NCBI RefSeq assembly: GCF_022758235.1
Contig: NZ_JALEBG010000003.1
Location: forward strand, 310,001-374,000
DNA: 64,000 nt
Direction of reading: 5' to 3'
Source of the DNA: Pontibacter liquoris
GTDB taxonomy: Bacteria > Bacteroidota > Bacteroidia > Cytophagales > Hymenobacteraceae
Below are positions 8,214 through 17,123 of this stretch, piece by piece. Below the pieces are notes generated by a model. The model had not been told where the DNA came from, did no database searches, and saw only the letters and a program-made list of their open reading frames with translations. The first letter of the stretch is position 1. Each line of letters opens with the position of its first letter. A program made the translations under genes and the position numbers.

Positions 8214-8905
8214 CATCCCTGCCCCTCCTTTTCTAAGGAGGGGAGTCTGGTATTACTGCTTGGGAAGTATAAGAACTGTAGGTTTGGTTTAATTAACTTG
8301 CTCCCAAGATCCTTTCAGGATGACAAAAAAGACTGAGGCAAGGAGAGACGGTTCATACTTATACTGGAGTTGAAGTATGAACAGCATCGTTTTGGATAAA
8401 GAGGAACATCCCCCTACCCCCTTCAAAGGGGGACTTTCTGCTATGGCTATACTAAGCTATACTTTTATAGCAGCTGCTATCGCGCGGACAGGTCGCGACC
8501 TGTCCCTACAGAGAGTTCCAGTTGTAATATCAGTAGCTATCGGATTGATCCCAGTCCTTGGGTTGAGCGCCTGGGGGTAGGGGCCCTCTATTGGTGTGTT
8601 GCGGTGCCCGTAAGGGCAGCCCGCAGCGCCAGCGAGGAGCAGCTTCACGCCACAGCGCGATACCCGAGAGAGTTTACCCCGAAGCATTTCGGGGAGCCCC
8701 TCGCGGGCTTGGAGCGCTCCAAAGTATAAGATGAAACAAGGCAAGTATAAAACTGAGGAATTCAGAAAGCTACCAAGTATAGCAGCATGTATAAACTGAG
8801 AAAGAAAACCTGCTTGGAAGTATAGCCCGAGGATAAAAATGAGCATCAACCCTAAGCTACCAAATATAGCCGGAAGTATAAAACTGAGAAAGAATGACAG
8901 CTAAT
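8214..8905 (+). repeat. Composite dispersed repeat, left copy (fills the 923-base gap 8083-9005)
   Basis: This gene-free gap is a string of repeat modules: CTCCTTTTCTAAGGAGGGG (about 8225), GATCCTTTCAGGATGACA (about 8310), CCCCCTACCCCCTTCAAAG (about 8411), a perfect 20-base palindrome (8486-8505), a block from GATTGATCCCAGTCC (8554) to GGAGCGCTCCAAAG (about 8725), and then units of the form AGCTACCAAGTATAGC. Most of these modules recur in the same order but inverted at 28275-28895. Seven exact copies of AAGTATA/TATACTT lie in the gap. The ORF from 8377 to 8580 falls inside the repeat and has no credible protein. Confidence 0.8.
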
Positions 8906-8943
8906 AAGTAAATAACATGGTATGCAAGCTTGCATTTCTTTAA

Positions 8944-8990
8944 ATCAAAACAGCCTGCCGGACATGACGTCCTGCAGGCTGTTTTGATAT
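8944..8990 (-). terminator. Rho-independent terminator downstream of rho
   Basis: The arms 8944-8958 (ATCAAAACAGCCTGC) and 8974-8988 are perfect complements, with a further GGAC/GTCC stem inside. On the minus strand the stem is followed by a TTTAAAG run, 18 bases after the rho stop codon. It is an intrinsic terminator on the gene for the termination factor. Confidence 0.85.
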
Positions 8991-9005
8991 GTGATGTTGC
9001 GAAAG

Positions 9006-10844
9006 TTACCCGTTCATCGAGATCAGGAACTCTTCGTTGCTCTTGGTGCCTGTCATCTTGTCTTTCAGGAACTCCATGGCTTCGATCGAATTCATGTCGG
9101 ACATAAACTTGCGCAGGATCCAGATACGGTTCAGCTCGTCGCGGTCCATCAGCAGGTCTTCGCGGCGGGTACCGGAAGCAGGCACGTCGATGGCCGGGTA
9201 CGTACGGCGGTTGGCCAGTTTGCGGTCCAGCTGCAGTTCCATGTTACCGGTACCTTTAAATTCTTCGAAGATTACCTCGTCCATTTTAGAACCTGTGTCG
9301 ATCAGGGCAGTGGCGATGATGGTCAGGGAACCACCGTTTTCCACGTTGCGGGCAGCACCGAAGAAACGCTTGGGCTTGTGCAGCGCGTTGGCATCCACAC
9401 CACCCGACAGGATCTTGCCCGACGACGGAACCACGGTGTTATAGGCACGGGCCAAACGCGTGATCGAGTCGAGCAGGATCACCACATCATGGCCGCACTC
9501 TACCATGCGCTTGGCTTTATCGAGCACAATGCTTGATACTTTCACGTGACGTTCGGCTGTTTCGTCGAAGGTAGAGGCGATCACCTCTGCTTTTACGCTG
9601 CGGGCCATATCCGTTACTTCTTCCGGGCGTTCGTCGATCAGCAGGATCATCAGGTATACTTCCGGGTGGTTTTCAGAAATGGCGTTGGCAATTTCTTTCA
9701 AGAGCACAGTCTTACCTGTTTTCGGCTGCGCCACGATCATGCCGCGCTGGCCTTTACCGATCGGAGCAAACAGATCGAGGATACGCGTGGACAGCATGCT
9801 TGGGCGTGTTGTCAGTTTGAGGCGCTCTTCCGGGAAAAGCGGCGTCAGGTGCTGGAACGGAATACGGTCACGGATCTCTTCGGTCGTACGGCCGTTCACC
9901 AGGTCTACTTTCAGCAGGGCAAAATACTTCTCGCCTTCTTTTGGCGGACGGATCTGGCCTTTCACGGTATCACCGGTTTTCAGACCAAAAAGCTTTATCT
10001 GCGAAGGCGACACATAAATATCATCCGGCGAAGCTAAATAGTTATAGTGCGTGGAACGCAGGAAACCGTAGCCGTCCTGCATGAGCTCCAGTACACCTTC
10101 ATTTAGGATTATTCCGTCAAATTCTTTAAAGTTGGTACTGCTGGCGTTTGCCTGTTGCGGGTTGTTACGGCGAGGTGCGTTTTCGCCGCGATTCTCGTTT
10201 CGGTTGTTTTCGCCCCGGTTGTCGTTGCCCCGATTATCATTCCCACGGTTGTCGTTGCCGCGGTTATTTTCGTTGCGATTGTTCTCGTTGCGGTTATTGT
10301 TAAACTCACGCGGCTCACGTTCGGTGGTACGTTCAAAGCGGTTTTCGCGGGTATCCTGGCGTTCGTTGCGGTTTTCTCTGTTGTCAACCCGCTCAGCAGG
10401 GCGCTCGTTCCGGTTGTCATTGTTTTGCTCCCGGCCATCGTTGCGATTATCGCGGCGGGGGGCACGCTCCCTGTTTTCCTGCGTCTGGGGGCCATGATCT
10501 TTCATCGGAGGCGTTCTTACCAGCGTTTCAGCTACAATTTCGCTGCGCACCGACTGCTCGCGGGGCCTTCTGGCCGGAGCCGGGGCGGGGGCTTCCTGCA
10601 CACTTACTTCAGCAATAACAGGAGTTGTATTTTCTTGAGCTGCTACAGCCACAGGCGCGGCTGCAACAGGTTCTGATTTGAATTTTTTATCTATTTTGTC
10701 GGGAGGGGTAATGGCTTGCTGGTCCAGGATTTTGTAAACCAAGTCTTGTTTGCTCAGCTTTTTGAAGTTCTTAACACCCAGGTCTTCAGCTATTTCCTTA
10801 AGTTCTGAAAGAAGTCTATCTTTCAACTCTTCAATATTATACAT
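9006..10844 (-). CDS. rho: Transcription termination factor Rho
   Basis: This 612-residue hexameric RNA helicase ends untranslated transcripts. The N-terminal Rho domain ([19 protein letters not shown]) occupies residues 5-40. Residues of about 90-230 form a very long disordered insert made of Asn, Arg, Gly, Asp and Glu, with NRGND repeated in tandem. The cold-shock RNA-binding domain starts near [18 protein letters not shown] text ([15 protein letters not shown]), the Walker A motif is PKTGKT near residue 375, and [12 protein letters not shown] and the R-loop [20 protein letters not shown] follow. E. coli Rho is 419 residues, so the extra length is the insert. Inserts of this kind are known in Bacteroidota Rho. 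Confidence 0.96.
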   Translation of the reverse strand: MYNIEELKDRLLSELKEIAEDLGVKNFKKLSKQDLVYKILDQQAITPPDKIDKKFKSEPVAAAPVAVAAQENTTPVIAEVSVQEAPAPAPARRPREQSVRSEIVAETLVRTPPMKDHGPQTQENRERAPRRDNRNDGREQNNDNRNERPAERVDNRENRNERQDTRENRFERTTEREPREFNNNRNENNRNENNRGNDNRGNDNRGNDNRGENNRNENRGENAPRRNNPQQANASSTNFKEFDGIILNEGVLELMQDGYGFLRSTHYNYLASPDDIYVSPSQIKLFGLKTGDTVKGQIRPPKEGEKYFALLKVDLVNGRTTEEIRDRIPFQHLTPLFPEERLKLTTRPSMLSTRILDLFAPIGKGQRGMIVAQPKTGKTVLLKEIANAISENHPEVYLMILLIDERPEEVTDMARSVKAEVIASTFDETAERHVKVSSIVLDKAKRMVECGHDVVILLDSITRLARAYNTVVPSSGKILSGGVDANALHKPKRFFGAARNVENGGSLTIIATALIDTGSKMDEVIFEEFKGTGNMELQLDRKLANRRTYPAIDVPASGTRREDLLMDRDELNRIWILRKFMSDMNSIEAMEFLKDKMTGTKSNEEFLISMNG

Positions 10845-11095
10845 AAATGATGTTATGGTAGTTAACTTGCCAGGCGCGCAGTGTGCGGGCGTAGCGAGGG
10901 TTCGTTTTTTAATCAGGAAAAAGAATAGGTTGCGACAGAGTAACGTGTGAGGCCTAGGAAAAGCGCCTTCTCCAATTGTAATGCAATGTTATTGCAATGC
11001 CCTTTAATTAACAAATAATACCGAGTATTTAGGAAGAAAAGTTTCAGTTTTTATGTAAAACTTTCCATAACTGCCGCATACTACACAAAAAACTC

Positions 11096-11103
11096 TATTT
11101 TTG
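11096..11103 (+). promoter_or_regulatory. Bacteroidota -7 element for serS
   Basis: TATTTTTG matches TAnnTTTG and lies 22 bases before the serS start. The implied leader is about 15 bases. The -33 region shows no clean TTG. Confidence 0.45.
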
Positions 11104-11125
11104 TACCTCTATCTAACACCAGTGT

Positions 11126-12400
11126 ATGCTACAGCTATCCGTTTTAAGAGAGCAAACCGACCAGGTAGTGGCCGGATTGACCAAAAAAAACTACAAAAAT
11201 GCAGCCGCCGAAGTGGCTGCTCTGCTGCAGCTCGACCAGCAGCGCCGACAGGTACAAAACGAGCACGATGACCTTCAGAACAAAGCCAATACGATCTCGA
11301 AAGAAATTGGCGTACTGATGAAGAACGGGGAGAGAGAAAAAGCCGAGGCTTACAAGTCGCAGACATCGGAACTGAAGCAGCAAACCAAAGCCCTGGCGGA
11401 CCAACTTTCCGGCATTGAGGAGGAAATACAGAAGGCGCTATACAAACTGCCCAACCTGCCGCACGAAAGTGTGCCCGTAGGCAGAACAGCCGAAGACAAT
11501 GAAATAGTTCTGCAACACGGTGAAATTCCGCAGCTGCACGCCGGGGCCCTGCCGCACTGGGAACTGATCCAGAAGTATGATATCATTGACTTTGAGCTAG
11601 GCAATAAAATTACCGGCGCCGGGTTTCCGGTGTACAAAAAACAAGGTGCCCGTTTGCAGCGTGCCCTCATCAACTTTTTCCTGGATGAGGCCATCAAAGC
11701 GGGTTACATGGAAGTGCAACCCCCGATCCTGGTGAACGAGGCGTCGGGCTACGGCACGGGCCAGCTGCCCGACAAAGACGGGCAGATGTACCACGCTACC
11801 GAAGACAATCTATACCTGATCCCAACGGCCGAGGTGCCCATTACCAACATTTACCGCGATGTGATCGTGCCTGTGGAGCAGCTGCCTATCCGCAATGCCG
11901 GCCATACGCCTTGCTTCCGACGGGAAGCAGGCTCGTGGGGTGCTGATGTACGCGGATTGAACCGTTTGCACCAGTTTGATAAGGTAGAAATTGTACAGAT
12001 TACGCTGCCCGAGAAATCGTATGAAACGCTGGAGCAGATGAGCAGCTACATCCAGGGCTTGCTGCAAAAGCTGGAGTTGCCCTACCGCGTGCTGCGCCTG
12101 TGCGGCGGCGACATGAGCTTTACCTCGGCCCTTACTTACGACATGGAAGTATACTCTACCGCGCAGGGCCGCTGGCTGGAAGTAAGCTCTGCCTCTAACT
12201 TTGAGACCTACCAGGCCAACCGCCTGAAACTGCGCTATAAAACCGAGTCGGGCAAAACACAGCTGCTGCATACCTTGAATGGCAGTGCGCTGGCGCTACC
12301 ACGCATTGTCGCCGCCATCCTGGAAAATAACCAGACGCCCGATGGCATTACCATGCCAAAAGTACTGCATCCATACCTCGGGTTTGAGAAGATTGGTTAA
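11126..12400 (+). CDS. serS: Seryl-tRNA synthetase
   Basis: This 424-residue class II synthetase charges tRNA-Ser. The N-terminal 110 residues form the expected coiled-coil arm, rich in Lys, Gln and Glu (QQRRQVQNEHDDLQNKAN), which contacts the tRNA long variable arm. Class II motif 2 is FRREAGSWGADVRGLNRLHQ near residue 265, with the HQFDKVE continuation typical of SerRS, and motif 3 is GSALALPRIVAAILENNQ near residue 390. The length is normal. The gene stands alone with its own promoter-like element and a strong terminator at 12439-12482. Confidence 0.97.
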   Translation: MLQLSVLREQTDQVVAGLTKKNYKNAAAEVAALLQLDQQRRQVQNEHDDLQNKANTISKEIGVLMKNGEREKAEAYKSQTSELKQQTKALADQLSGIEEEIQKALYKLPNLPHESVPVGRTAEDNEIVLQHGEIPQLHAGALPHWELIQKYDIIDFELGNKITGAGFPVYKKQGARLQRALINFFLDEAIKAGYMEVQPPILVNEASGYGTGQLPDKDGQMYHATEDNLYLIPTAEVPITNIYRDVIVPVEQLPIRNAGHTPCFRREAGSWGADVRGLNRLHQFDKVEIVQITLPEKSYETLEQMSSYIQGLLQKLELPYRVLRLCGGDMSFTSALTYDMEVYSTAQGRWLEVSSASNFETYQANRLKLRYKTESGKTQLLHTLNGSALALPRIVAAILENNQTPDGITMPKVLHPYLGFEKIG

Positions 12401-12438
12401 TTTGAGGATTAGGGGATCTGAAGATTTTAGGATTGGAT

Positions 12439-12482
12439 AACAAAACAGCCGCTGAAGTATAACTCAGCGGCTGTTTTGTTTT
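12439..12482. terminator. Terminator downstream of serS
   Basis: A 17-base perfect stem (12439-12455 with 12464-12480, core ACAGCCGCTGA) encloses AAGTATAAC and is followed by T residues. The loop itself contains the AAGTATA heptamer. It can work on both strands, but the convergent gene ends more than 100 bases away. Confidence 0.9.
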
Positions 12483-12588
12483 TATGATGAGATGGCCACT
12501 CAGGAGACGGGATAATTTACGTTCTGCTTGTTACAAATCGGTATAGTATAATTTAAGCATCTTCTGCATCTTCAAATCTCCAGATCCT

Positions 12589-12987
12589 CTACCCAAACTG
12601 CTCCATGTACTGCTGGTAGTGATTCTTGAGTTTATACTTCTTCAGGATGTCTCTGGCTGTTGTTATACTTTGCTCGGTTAGGGGATGCGTTTGTAGTAGC
12701 TGAAGCAGTTGTTCCGGCTCGTTCGCTGCGCCGGCTATTGGAGCATAAGCCTGCAGAAATTCCGGCGCCAGGAGAAGCTTATTTTTCCGGATATGCACAA
12801 CGCTACCGGCTACCAGTTTCTCCAGAGCCTCCTCTACTTCGGGCAGCGTAAACACCGTTCCATCCACCGCATCAGCCATCAGCAGCACATCCTGCAACGT
12901 TGCACCGCTTTCGTCGGCAGTTGCCAGTAGCAACGCCTCCAGCAGCCGGGCATCCGTTTCGTGCCAGGTTAAGTTATACTTGGGCAT
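12589..12987 (-). CDS. Conserved protein of unknown function (132 aa)
   Basis: The product is a small helical protein starting MPKYNLTWHETDARLLEALL. Residues 8-75 look like a winged-helix type arrangement (LQDVLLMADAVDGTVFTLPE, then EVEEALEKLVAGSVV), which in other families binds DNA, but I cannot assign it with confidence. ATG 12987 is preferred over the in-frame ATG at 13017, because the latter's ten residues overlap low-complexity gene-junction sequence. It lies 34 bases downstream of the family 9 glycosyltransferase and is probably translated from the same transcript. Confidence 0.7.
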   Translation of the reverse strand: MPKYNLTWHETDARLLEALLLATADESGATLQDVLLMADAVDGTVFTLPEVEEALEKLVAGSVVHIRKNKLLLAPEFLQAYAPIAGAANEPEQLLQLLQTHPLTEQSITTARDILKKYKLKNHYQQYMEQFG

Positions 12988-13021
12988 ACTTACATTTTCT
13001 CCTTTCCAAATTTCCACATCT

Positions 13022-14005
13022 TCAAATCATCAGATCATCAAACGAAATATCGCGCATACATTTAAAATGGCCTTTGGGGCACTTGCTGTAGCCGATCTTG
13101 GAGCAGGGGCGGCAGCTGAGATTTGTCACTTCCAGAGTTTTATACTTTGTCCGGAAGGGGTACATGCCAAACTCCGGGATGGTATTGCCCCAGACGCTGA
13201 TGATCTCTTTCTGAAAGGCCGCTGCAATATGCATCAGGCCGGTGTCGTGGCTCACGACCTGCGTGGCCTGCCGCACCAGCGAGGCGGAACCGTTCAGGTT
13301 ATACTTGCCGCAGGCGTTGTAAATGGTTGTGCGTTGTGCGTCGTTCGTTGTTCGGGATTCGAAATAAGCAACTATCTCCTCGCCTGTGGCGGCATCTTCT
13401 TTGCCTCCTAAAAGTATAACAGGTTGGTTCAGGCGTTCGCACAGTTCGATGATGCGCTCGGTGGGCAGGCGCTTGGTATAATGCTGCGCCCCGATAGCAA
13501 AAGCCACATAGCCCTTCTGAAAACCCTCCGGCAAGGTATGAATAGCTACTTCATCCGGGGCAGGTATAAAATAGTCCAATCCTTTGCCGTCGTCCTGTAT
13601 GCCTAAAGCGGAAGCGGCAGCCAGGTAGCGTTGCACAATATGCACTTCGGGCAGGCGGTTTATTTTAAAATTTACCATGAGCCACTTCTCATAGTTAAGC
13701 TTGTTAAAGCTTTTGTTCGGCTTGCCCAAGCGTGTTTTGATGATGCGGGTGCGCAGGTTGTTATGCAGGTCCACCACGTAATCAAAGTTCTCGGCTTTCA
13801 GCGTCTGCACCAGCTCGCTCAGATTATCACCCAGCACATGCACTTTGTCCACGTACGGGTTGTTGCTTACAATGGCCTGGAAAGCTTTTTTGGTACAGTA
13901 ATGCACCTCCGCCCCCGGCACCTGCTGTTTAATGCAGCGGATAACGGGCGTGGTCAGCACAATGTCGCCGATAGAGGAAAAACGGAGGATGAGGATCTTT
14001 GGCAT
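13022..14005 (-). CDS. Glycosyltransferase family 9 (ADP-heptose:LPS heptosyltransferase-like)
   Basis: This 327-residue protein belongs to GT9, whose members add heptose to the lipopolysaccharide inner core at the cytoplasmic face. The N-terminus ILILRFSSIGDIVLTTPVI is the donor-domain signature, and SHDTGLMHIAAAF near residue 255 is the conserved C-terminal motif. The C-terminus carries CRPCSKIGYSKCPKGHFKC, a cysteine cluster shared with the second GT9 at 24016. The loop around residue 217 (SRTTNDAQRTTIYN) is encoded by DNA resembling an intergenic low-complexity repeat. The acceptor sugar is unknown. Confidence 0.88.
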   Translation of the reverse strand: MPKILILRFSSIGDIVLTTPVIRCIKQQVPGAEVHYCTKKAFQAIVSNNPYVDKVHVLGDNLSELVQTLKAENFDYVVDLHNNLRTRIIKTRLGKPNKSFNKLNYEKWLMVNFKINRLPEVHIVQRYLAAASALGIQDDGKGLDYFIPAPDEVAIHTLPEGFQKGYVAFAIGAQHYTKRLPTERIIELCERLNQPVILLGGKEDAATGEEIVAYFESRTTNDAQRTTIYNACGKYNLNGSASLVRQATQVVSHDTGLMHIAAAFQKEIISVWGNTIPEFGMYPFRTKYKTLEVTNLSCRPCSKIGYSKCPKGHFKCMRDISFDDLMI

Positions 14006-14048
14006 TTTATACTTTAATCGCTGACGCTATTTTTGCTGGCTTATACTA

Positions 14049-14068
14049 GCGCAAGCGTCCGCTTGTGC
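14049..14068 (+). repeat. REP-like palindrome (GCAAGC-TCCGCTTG family)
   Basis: GCGCAAGCGTCCGCTTGTGC is an imperfect palindrome between the GT9 and polX genes. Related copies occur at 20396, 20525, 42259, 42370 and as a half at 38571, always outside genes. Confidence 0.75.
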
Positions 14069-14090
14069 TACTACCATTGCTAAAGTATAA

Positions 14091-14130
14091 AGTAGATCTG
14101 GCGCAAGAGGATGCCTGCGCCAGATCTACT
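14091..14130 (-). terminator. Hairpin overlapping the polX stop, likely terminator
   Basis: The arms 14091-14105 (AGTAGATCTGGCGCA) and 14116-14130 are perfect complements. The stem overlaps the last codon of polX and is followed on the minus strand by TTTATACTTTA. The T tract is broken, so efficiency is uncertain. Confidence 0.6.
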
Positions 14131-15829
14131 TTATCTTCTCCTTCCGCTCCCTGAAATACGTCTCCACCTCTTCCACCGACCTGGTATTAAAGGTCATTTC
14201 TTTGGTCAGTCCGCCTTTGCGGCCTACCAGTACGCCATACTTCATGTCGTGGTAGCCGCTGGTGTGGTGGGCATCGGGGTTTATACTTAGCATCACGCCT
14301 TTTTCCAGCGCATACTGCACCCAGCGCCAGTCCAGGTCCAGGCGCCAAGGGTTTGAATTTATTTCGATGATCACGTTATGGGCGGCGCAGGCATCGATCA
14401 CCAGTTTGTGGTTGATCGGATACCCTTCGCGGCGCAGCAGCAAACGGCCGGTTGGGTGGCCCAGCATGGTGGTGTACGGATTTTCGATAGCCCGCAGCAG
14501 GCGCTCGGTGGCTTTCTGCTCGTCCATGTTGAGGTTACTGTGGATGGAGGCCACGATAAAATCAAAGGTAGCCAGGATATCGTCCGCATAGTCCAGCGAA
14601 CCATCGCCCAGAATATCGGATTCGATGCCTTTGAAGATCTTGAACGGAGACATTTTCTGGTTCAGGTCATCAATCTCTTTTTGCTGGCGCAGCACGTCGC
14701 CTTCGCGTAGGCCGCCGGCATAGGCAGCCGTTTTGCTATGGTCCGATATGCCCAGGTACGTATATCCCATCTCGCGGCAGGCCATGGCCATCTGCTCCAG
14801 GGTATGCGCGCCATCGGAATAAGTGCTGTGGTTGTGCAAAATGCCTTTCAGATCGGAGAGCTCCAGGAGCTGCGGCAGCTTGTTATCCATAGCCAGTTGC
14901 AGCTCGCCCGCGCCCTCGCGCAGCTCGGGCACCACGTAGGCCATGCCTGCTGCGGCATAAATAGCTTCTTCCGAGGCATGGGCTTCTTCCTTCACCACAG
15001 TCAGCAGGCTTTTGCCGGCAGCAAAAATATGCGTCAGGTGCGCCTCCGAGGACGACCGCAGGAATGTTTCGTTGGCAAAGCCCGCAGGAGTAGTCAGGTA
15101 TATTTCGGTTGGCAGGTCGCTGACCGTATGCAGGCCGCGCCATACCAGGGGGCCGGAGGCTTTTTCGTCCTGCGCCAATATTTCGAGCTGGTTTAGCTTT
15201 TCTTCTGCTGCTGCAAAGGCATCAGTGGCTACCACAAACTGCAAAGTCTCCACAATTTCGAGGCAGCGGCGCACGTGGCCGGCCACCGTTACCTGCGCGT
15301 CGGGCAAGGCTTCCTGCAGACGCTGCAGCAGCTCGGTGGCGGCAGACTCGGCCTCGGCATACAACAGCTTGCCACGGCTTTGCTGCGTAAAGAGCAGGGC
15401 CTGTTTTATGTTTTCCTGGGTTTTAGCGCCAAAGCCTTTTACCTTGCTCAGCTTGTCCTGCTCGCAGGCGTCCAGCAGCTCCTCCACTGTTTCGGTGCCC
15501 AGCTCCTTCCAGATCACGCGCACTTTTTTAGGGCCGATCCCCTTAATGCCCAGCATCTCTACCACACCCGGCGGGGTGGCGGCAAACAGCTGGTCGAGCT
15601 CGGCAAAAGAGCCGGTCTGGTTGATGTCGATAATCTTGGACGCAATGCCCTTGCCCACGCCGGCTATACTTTCCAGGGCTGCCTGGCTTTTGCCTTCCAG
15701 GGGTTCTTCTACCAGCTCCAGCGCCGCTACGGCATTGGTATAAGAGCGCACCTTGAACGGGTTCTCGTCGTGCAGCTCCATGAGCTCGGCGGTTAGCTTA
15801 AACAGCCTGATGATTTTCTTATTTTCCAA
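14126..15829 (-). CDS. polX: DNA polymerase/3'-5' exonuclease PolX, TTG start
   Basis: This family X polymerase joined to a PHP domain works in base-excision or gap repair. From TTG at 15829 it is 567 residues, close to the usual 570. The N-terminal helix-hairpin-helix and polymerase part includes ESIAGVGKGIASKIIDI near residue 60 and EMLGIKGIGPKKVRVIW near residue 95. The PHP domain starts at GILHNHSTYSDG near residue 330, with YLGISDHSKT and the later SNPWRLDLDWRW. The open frame begins at ATG 15889, but the extra 20 residues are not family-like, whereas MENKKIIRLFKLTAELMELH is a typical start. Both starts remain possible. Confidence 0.9.
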   Translation of the reverse strand: MENKKIIRLFKLTAELMELHDENPFKVRSYTNAVAALELVEEPLEGKSQAALESIAGVGKGIASKIIDINQTGSFAELDQLFAATPPGVVEMLGIKGIGPKKVRVIWKELGTETVEELLDACEQDKLSKVKGFGAKTQENIKQALLFTQQSRGKLLYAEAESAATELLQRLQEALPDAQVTVAGHVRRCLEIVETLQFVVATDAFAAAEEKLNQLEILAQDEKASGPLVWRGLHTVSDLPTEIYLTTPAGFANETFLRSSSEAHLTHIFAAGKSLLTVVKEEAHASEEAIYAAAGMAYVVPELREGAGELQLAMDNKLPQLLELSDLKGILHNHSTYSDGAHTLEQMAMACREMGYTYLGISDHSKTAAYAGGLREGDVLRQQKEIDDLNQKMSPFKIFKGIESDILGDGSLDYADDILATFDFIVASIHSNLNMDEQKATERLLRAIENPYTTMLGHPTGRLLLRREGYPINHKLVIDACAAHNVIIEINSNPWRLDLDWRWVQYALEKGVMLSINPDAHHTSGYHDMKYGVLVGRKGGLTKEMTFNTRSVEEVETYFRERKEKIK

Positions 15830-15969
15830 GGTTTTATCACGTATGTTACAAAGGTAAAAAATCCGGGCAAACCATGCCGCTCGTGGCATTTATATTCACT
15901 CACTTCTATATAAACGCAGAAATTTGTACCTTCGCTTTACAAATTACCGCCCGGCCTAACTCCTTACGT

Positions 15970-16377
15970 ATGAAACACGCATCGCTGCTTTGTATTCTGT
16001 GCCTGCTGCTGCTGGCCAACACCTGCAAAAAAGGCGATACGCTGCAGGCAGGGCTGATGGACAGGATCTGGCTGCACTCTTTTGAGGAAGACCAGGGCGA
16101 CACCTCCGTTTACCGCCCCAACACCTATGATTTTCCGCCATCACGGGGCCGCACAGGCTTTTCGCTGGAGCCGGGCGGCCTTGTAAAACGCTACGAGATC
16201 GCGCCTACCGACGGCCTGGAAGAGCACGAAGGCACCTGGCAGCTCAAAGGGAAACACCTGGTGGAGGTGCACATGAACGAAAGCGACGTGCTGCCGCAGG
16301 ATTATACCCTGGAGATCGTGTCGCTGGAAAAAAACGTGCTGAAAGTGCGCCGAAATCCCGGGCCGGAAGAAAAGTAG
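15970..16377 (+). CDS. Small secreted or lipid-anchored protein, unknown function
   Basis: The 135-residue product begins MKHASLLCILCLLLLANTCK, a hydrophobic export signal followed by cysteine at position 19. The residues before the cysteine (ANT) are only a weak lipobox, so it may be a lipoprotein or simply secreted. The mature part has RIWLHSFEEDQGDTSVYRPN and GTWQLKGKHLVEV, a beta-rich pattern like small periplasmic lipocalin-type domains (DUF-type), with no catalytic residues I recognise. The upstream frame to 15874 is open but lies before the export signal. It is divergent from polX. Confidence 0.75.
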   Translation: MKHASLLCILCLLLLANTCKKGDTLQAGLMDRIWLHSFEEDQGDTSVYRPNTYDFPPSRGRTGFSLEPGGLVKRYEIAPTDGLEEHEGTWQLKGKHLVEVHMNESDVLPQDYTLEIVSLEKNVLKVRRNPGPEEK

Positions 16378-16608
16378 ACAAGACACAGGTACAAGGATAT
16401 TTGGCACAAGAATTTAAGGAGCAGGAAGGACCGGGGAAGTTTTCCTCCTCCCCAATGCTGTCCTCCTGAAAGAATGTAAAACCTGTTTCGTTTTTATACT
16501 TCCCGGCATAGCTTCCCTGCAAGTATAAACCCTCGCATTTTGGTGGCCTGCCGGCAAGTGCAATTTAAGTATAACTCTAATTTGTCTTCATCCTTACAAT
16601 CATACATC

Positions 16609-17013
16609 ATGCAACACTGGCTTGTAAAATCGGAACCTGAAACATATGCCTGGGCTGATCTGGTAAAACAGGGACGCGCCTGCTGGGATGGCGTTCGAAA
16701 TTTCCAGGCCCGCAACAACCTTCAGCAGATGCTGCCCGGCGACCTGGTACTGTTTTACCACAGCGTTTCTGAAAAAGCCATCGTGGGCATTGCCCAGGTA
16801 GACAAAGCCGCTTACCCCGATCCTACGGCCGACGACCCCAAGTGGGTAGCCGTGGACCTGGTGCCTTTCCGCGATTTTAAAGACCCGGTTACGCTCGAGC
16901 AGATCAAGCAGGACAAGCGCCTGGAGCATATTGGCCTGCTGCGCCAGTCGCGCCTGTCGGTTATGCCGCTTACCGGCGAGGAATTTGACGTGCTGCTGGC
17001 CCTGGGCAACTAA
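16609..17013 (+). CDS. EVE domain protein
   Basis: The 134-residue product is a single EVE domain, a PUA-like fold thought to bind modified bases in DNA or RNA. Typical elements are MQHWLVKSEPETYAWADL at the start, WDGVRNFQARNNL near residue 27, MLPGDLVLFYHS near residue 44 and the hydrophobic QSRLSVMPLTGEEFD near the end. Length and order match stand-alone EVE proteins such as the thymonuclear protein 1 family. The start ATG 16609 coincides with the family N-terminus; the longer frame from 16540 reads through AT-rich leader. Some EVE proteins are linked to defence, but nothing nearby supports that here. Confidence 0.92.
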   Translation: MQHWLVKSEPETYAWADLVKQGRACWDGVRNFQARNNLQQMLPGDLVLFYHSVSEKAIVGIAQVDKAAYPDPTADDPKWVAVDLVPFRDFKDPVTLEQIKQDKRLEHIGLLRQSRLSVMPLTGEEFDVLLALGN

Positions 17014-17123
17014 CAAGCCGAAAAAAGCAGGGAAGTAGAACAACGATTGGCAGCCAAACAGAGTACAAGGTTTTAACCGATACCTTCTATTACTCCGGTA
17101 CTTCGTAGCACCAACACCCTCTT

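Noticed and set aside
8377..8580. Open frame in the composite repeat, left copy
   Set aside because: It crosses several repeat modules that are not conserved as protein, and its translation has no domain or start context.
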